Shown here: positions 31,714-33,270 of the stretch, one piece after another
Position numbering within the stretch: the stretch's first letter is position 1
Layout of the letters: every line of letters starts with the position of its first letter
From: DASRHG01 sp035650655
GTDB lineage: Bacteria > Desulfobacterota > Binatia > DP-6
Assembly (NCBI GenBank): GCA_035650655.1
Contig: DASRHG010000159.1
Coordinates: forward strand, 1-33,270
DNA: 33,270 nucleotides
Direction: 5' to 3'
Translations under genes and position numbers: made by a program
The notes under the pieces: generated by a model
What the model was told of the DNA's origin: nothing
The model's database searches: none
What the model saw: the letters and a program-made list of their open reading frames with translations, nothing else

Positions 31714-33270
31714 TCAGAAGAAGCAGCCGGGGTAGATCCCCGCGCCGGTCACCGCGAAGAGCGTCGAGGCGTCCAGGTAGAGGGAGCCGCCCGGCCAGAG
31801 CGTCGCGAAGAAGTCCCCGGGGCAGATGGCGGCCGAGCAGCCCCCGGGGCAGAGCTCGCAGCAGTCGACGACCGGGCCGAAGTGGTAGTCGCAGTTGCCG
31901 TCGCCGCTGACGGTGCAGGTCCTCGCCTGGTCGCCGAGCTGGACGGCGTGGTGCCATCGGATCACGACGGGCGTGTTGGACGGCGCGCACTTGACGGAGC
32001 CTCCCGCGTCGCCCGCGCCGAGCGTGCCGTCCGCCCCCGGTCCGCCGACGACGAGCACGCTCGCGCCGTTCACCGCGTTCGGAAGCGTCATCGTCCCGAA
32101 GTCCGGGACGTGCGATCCGGTGCTGATCGTCACGGTCGGACCGGTGAAGACCGTCGCGCTGTTCGGCACCCGCACCTGGGGCTCGAGGCTGAAGTCGGGA
32201 GCGTCGAGGATGTCGATGTCCTGCGGCAGGTAGTCGCAGAAGTTCTCGGCCACGCGATTGTACTGGCACGGGACCTTGTGGTTCTCGATCGCCTTCACGC
32301 AGGCGAGGTACAGCGCTCCGCCGATGTCCGGGATGCCGAGCAGGGGCCGGCACCAGTAGTCCGGCGCCTGCTGCGCGAGGTCGGCCGTCTTGCAGAGCCC
32401 GGCGAGCGTGCTCTGCGCGGCGTGGCAGATGTCCGCGGGGGTGAGCGGCGACGGCTCGTAGATGCGCGGGATGGCCACGCGATACGTGCCGGGCGCGGAC
32501 TGCTGGGCGCGAAAGGAGATCGGGGCGTTGCCGAAGTAGCGAAGCGAGTCGAGGGCGGTCCACGTGAAGGTCACCGTCGCGTCGGTCACCGGCGCGTTGC
32601 AGCGCCTCACCCGGACGACCGCCTCCTCGTAGTACGTCGTGCCGCCCGCGCTCGTCGTCGCGGCGGCCGCCGTCGCGTGCGCGAAGGGGACCGAATAGTC
32701 GACGTTGCTGCCGTCCGCGCCGTGCACGACGAAGCGCACGTTCGCGGCCGACGACCAGTCGAGATCCACCGTCGCGCCGTCGCGGGTCCGGATCCGGATC
32801 ACCCGGCCGTTGCCGTCGTAGTCGATGACGGCCTGAATCTGTCCGTCGGCCGAGCTGACGGACGCGGAGCGCACCGCGGTCGCCAAGCCGTTTGCGTCCT
32901 TGGTGCCCTGATAGAGCACGTTGTCGCCCTCGAGCGTCCGGTACGCGGCGACGCCCGAGTCGGCGGGGTTCACGAGGACGGCGAACGTGCCCGGCTCCGC
33001 GACGGGCATGCAGCCGTTCAGGGAGCGGTCGACCGCCGTCACGAGCTCGTCGATGCCGACCCGGCCGTCGCCGTCGCGGTCCGCGGCCGGACAGGCGGAG
33101 AGCGTCGTCTTTCCGAGCGAGACGTTGACCGCCTTCACGAGCTCGTCGACGGTCACGGTGCCGTTGGCGTTGCAGTCGCCGACGCAGACGGCGGCCGCGG
33201 CGGGCGCGGTGGCGGTCCGGGTGGTCGCGGTGGCGGTCCCGGTGGTCGCGGTGGCGGTCCCGGTGGCCGT
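31714..33270 (-). CDS. Secreted protein with Thr-rich linker and paired EF-hand (dockerin-like) loops, 5' partial
   Basis: The frame is open to the right edge, so the N-terminus is missing; 518 residues are visible. They begin with a Thr/Ala linker (TATGTATATTGTATA), then two calcium loops, DCNANGTVTVDE (32-43) and DRDGDGRVGIDE (64-75), each followed by a short helix ending near a Cys. Such pairs resemble dockerin or EF-hand repeats common in secreted proteins of related bacteria. The remaining 430 residues are beta-rich with many Cys pairs, and I do not recognise them. The end is strongly Cys-rich (CCELCPGGCSAAIC). It converges on parE with a 9-base gap. A GTG at 33156 is in frame but would cut into the first loop, so it is not the start. 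Confidence 0.75.
   Translation of the reverse strand, partial: TATGTATATTGTATATTRTATAPAAAAVCVGDCNANGTVTVDELVKAVNVSLGKTTLSACPAADRDGDGRVGIDELVTAVDRSLNGCMPVAEPGTFAVLVNPADSGVAAYRTLEGDNVLYQGTKDANGLATAVRSASVSSADGQIQAVIDYDGNGRVIRIRTRDGATVDLDWSSAANVRFVVHGADGSNVDYSVPFAHATAAAATTSAGGTTYYEEAVVRVRRCNAPVTDATVTFTWTALDSLRYFGNAPISFRAQQSAPGTYRVAIPRIYEPSPLTPADICHAAQSTLAGLCKTADLAQQAPDYWCRPLLGIPDIGGALYLACVKAIENHKVPCQYNRVAENFCDYLPQDIDILDAPDFSLEPQVRVPNSATVFTGPTVTISTGSHVPDFGTMTLPNAVNGASVLVVGGPGADGTLGAGDAGGSVKCAPSNTPVVIRWHHAVQLGDQARTCTVSGDGNCDYHFGPVVDCCELCPGGCSAAICPGDFFATLWPGGSLYLDASTLFAVTGAGIYPGCFF
33205..33267 (-). repeat. Three 21-bp tandem repeats coding the Thr-Ala linker
   Basis: Units at 33205-33225, 33226-33246 and 33247-33267 differ at one base between the first and second. 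On the minus strand each codes seven residues of the form TT(G/R)TATA, and another unit is cut by the window edge. The repeat length is a multiple of three, so copy-number change would alter linker length without breaking the frame. Confidence 0.8.

Noticed and set aside
33205..33270. Tandem repeats at the right edge as a CRISPR array
   Set aside because: Units are contiguous 21-mers without spacers and are in frame with a coding Thr-Ala linker.

Overview
The window is about 33 kb of very GC-rich, gene-dense bacterial DNA from a Gram-negative organism: it encodes lipoproteins with clear lipoboxes, an AsmA-like protein and an LptM-like outer-membrane assembly lipoprotein. The order argB-argD-argF-argG-argH-lipoprotein-(lysA)-dapF-dapA-dapB is, from memory, a layout seen in deltaproteobacterial lineages. 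Together with hopanoid genes hpnG/hpnH and dockerin-like or disintegrin-like secreted proteins it suggests an uncultured 'deltaproteobacterial' type organism (Binatota, Desulfobacterota or Myxococcota-like). That placement is inference. Several single-base frame breaks, clustered at the left edge, suggest a metagenome-assembled contig with some residual indels.

Layout. 1-906: the 3' part of a secreted-protein gene broken by several frame changes. 882-13352, mostly minus strand: a biosynthetic block for arginine (argB, argD, argF, argG, argH) and lysine/meso-diaminopimelate (dapF, dapA, dapB), ending in a lipoprotein fusion of a cyclohexadienyl-dehydratase-like domain and a gamma-class chorismate mutase. 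Adjacent genes mostly overlap by 4 to 8 bases or abut, indicating translational coupling. The block is interrupted by two plus-strand genes: lysA, and a membrane protein of unknown function preceded by a palindromic MITE-like element with perfect 12-bp terminal inverted repeats and a candidate 8-bp target duplication.

13553-16092 (+): a two-gene unit encoding a secreted lysyl-oxidase-like copper amine oxidase joined to a disintegrin-like Cys-rich region, overlapping by one base a GNAT/FemAB-like acyltransferase. I consider this the most novel system in the window. 16097-18191 (-): a MEDS-PAS-histidine kinase-receiver hybrid kinase with one frame break. 18313-21128 (-): the xerC-hslV-hslU operon.

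21168-25834 (+): a run of lipoprotein, AsmA-like protein, DUF422/CruF-type carotenoid protein, hpnG and hpnH, i.e. genes for envelope lipids (hopanoids and perhaps carotenoids). 25856-27242: small secreted or unknown proteins, one frame-broken, with a strong hairpin between two convergent genes. 27480-31704 (+): parC and parE of topoisomerase IV. 31714-33270 (-): a large secreted protein with a Thr-rich linker and paired EF-hand (dockerin-like) loops, cut by the right edge. I saw no rRNA, tRNA or CRISPR array; the only gene-free stretch above 300 bases is 9106-9448, which holds the MITE-like element.
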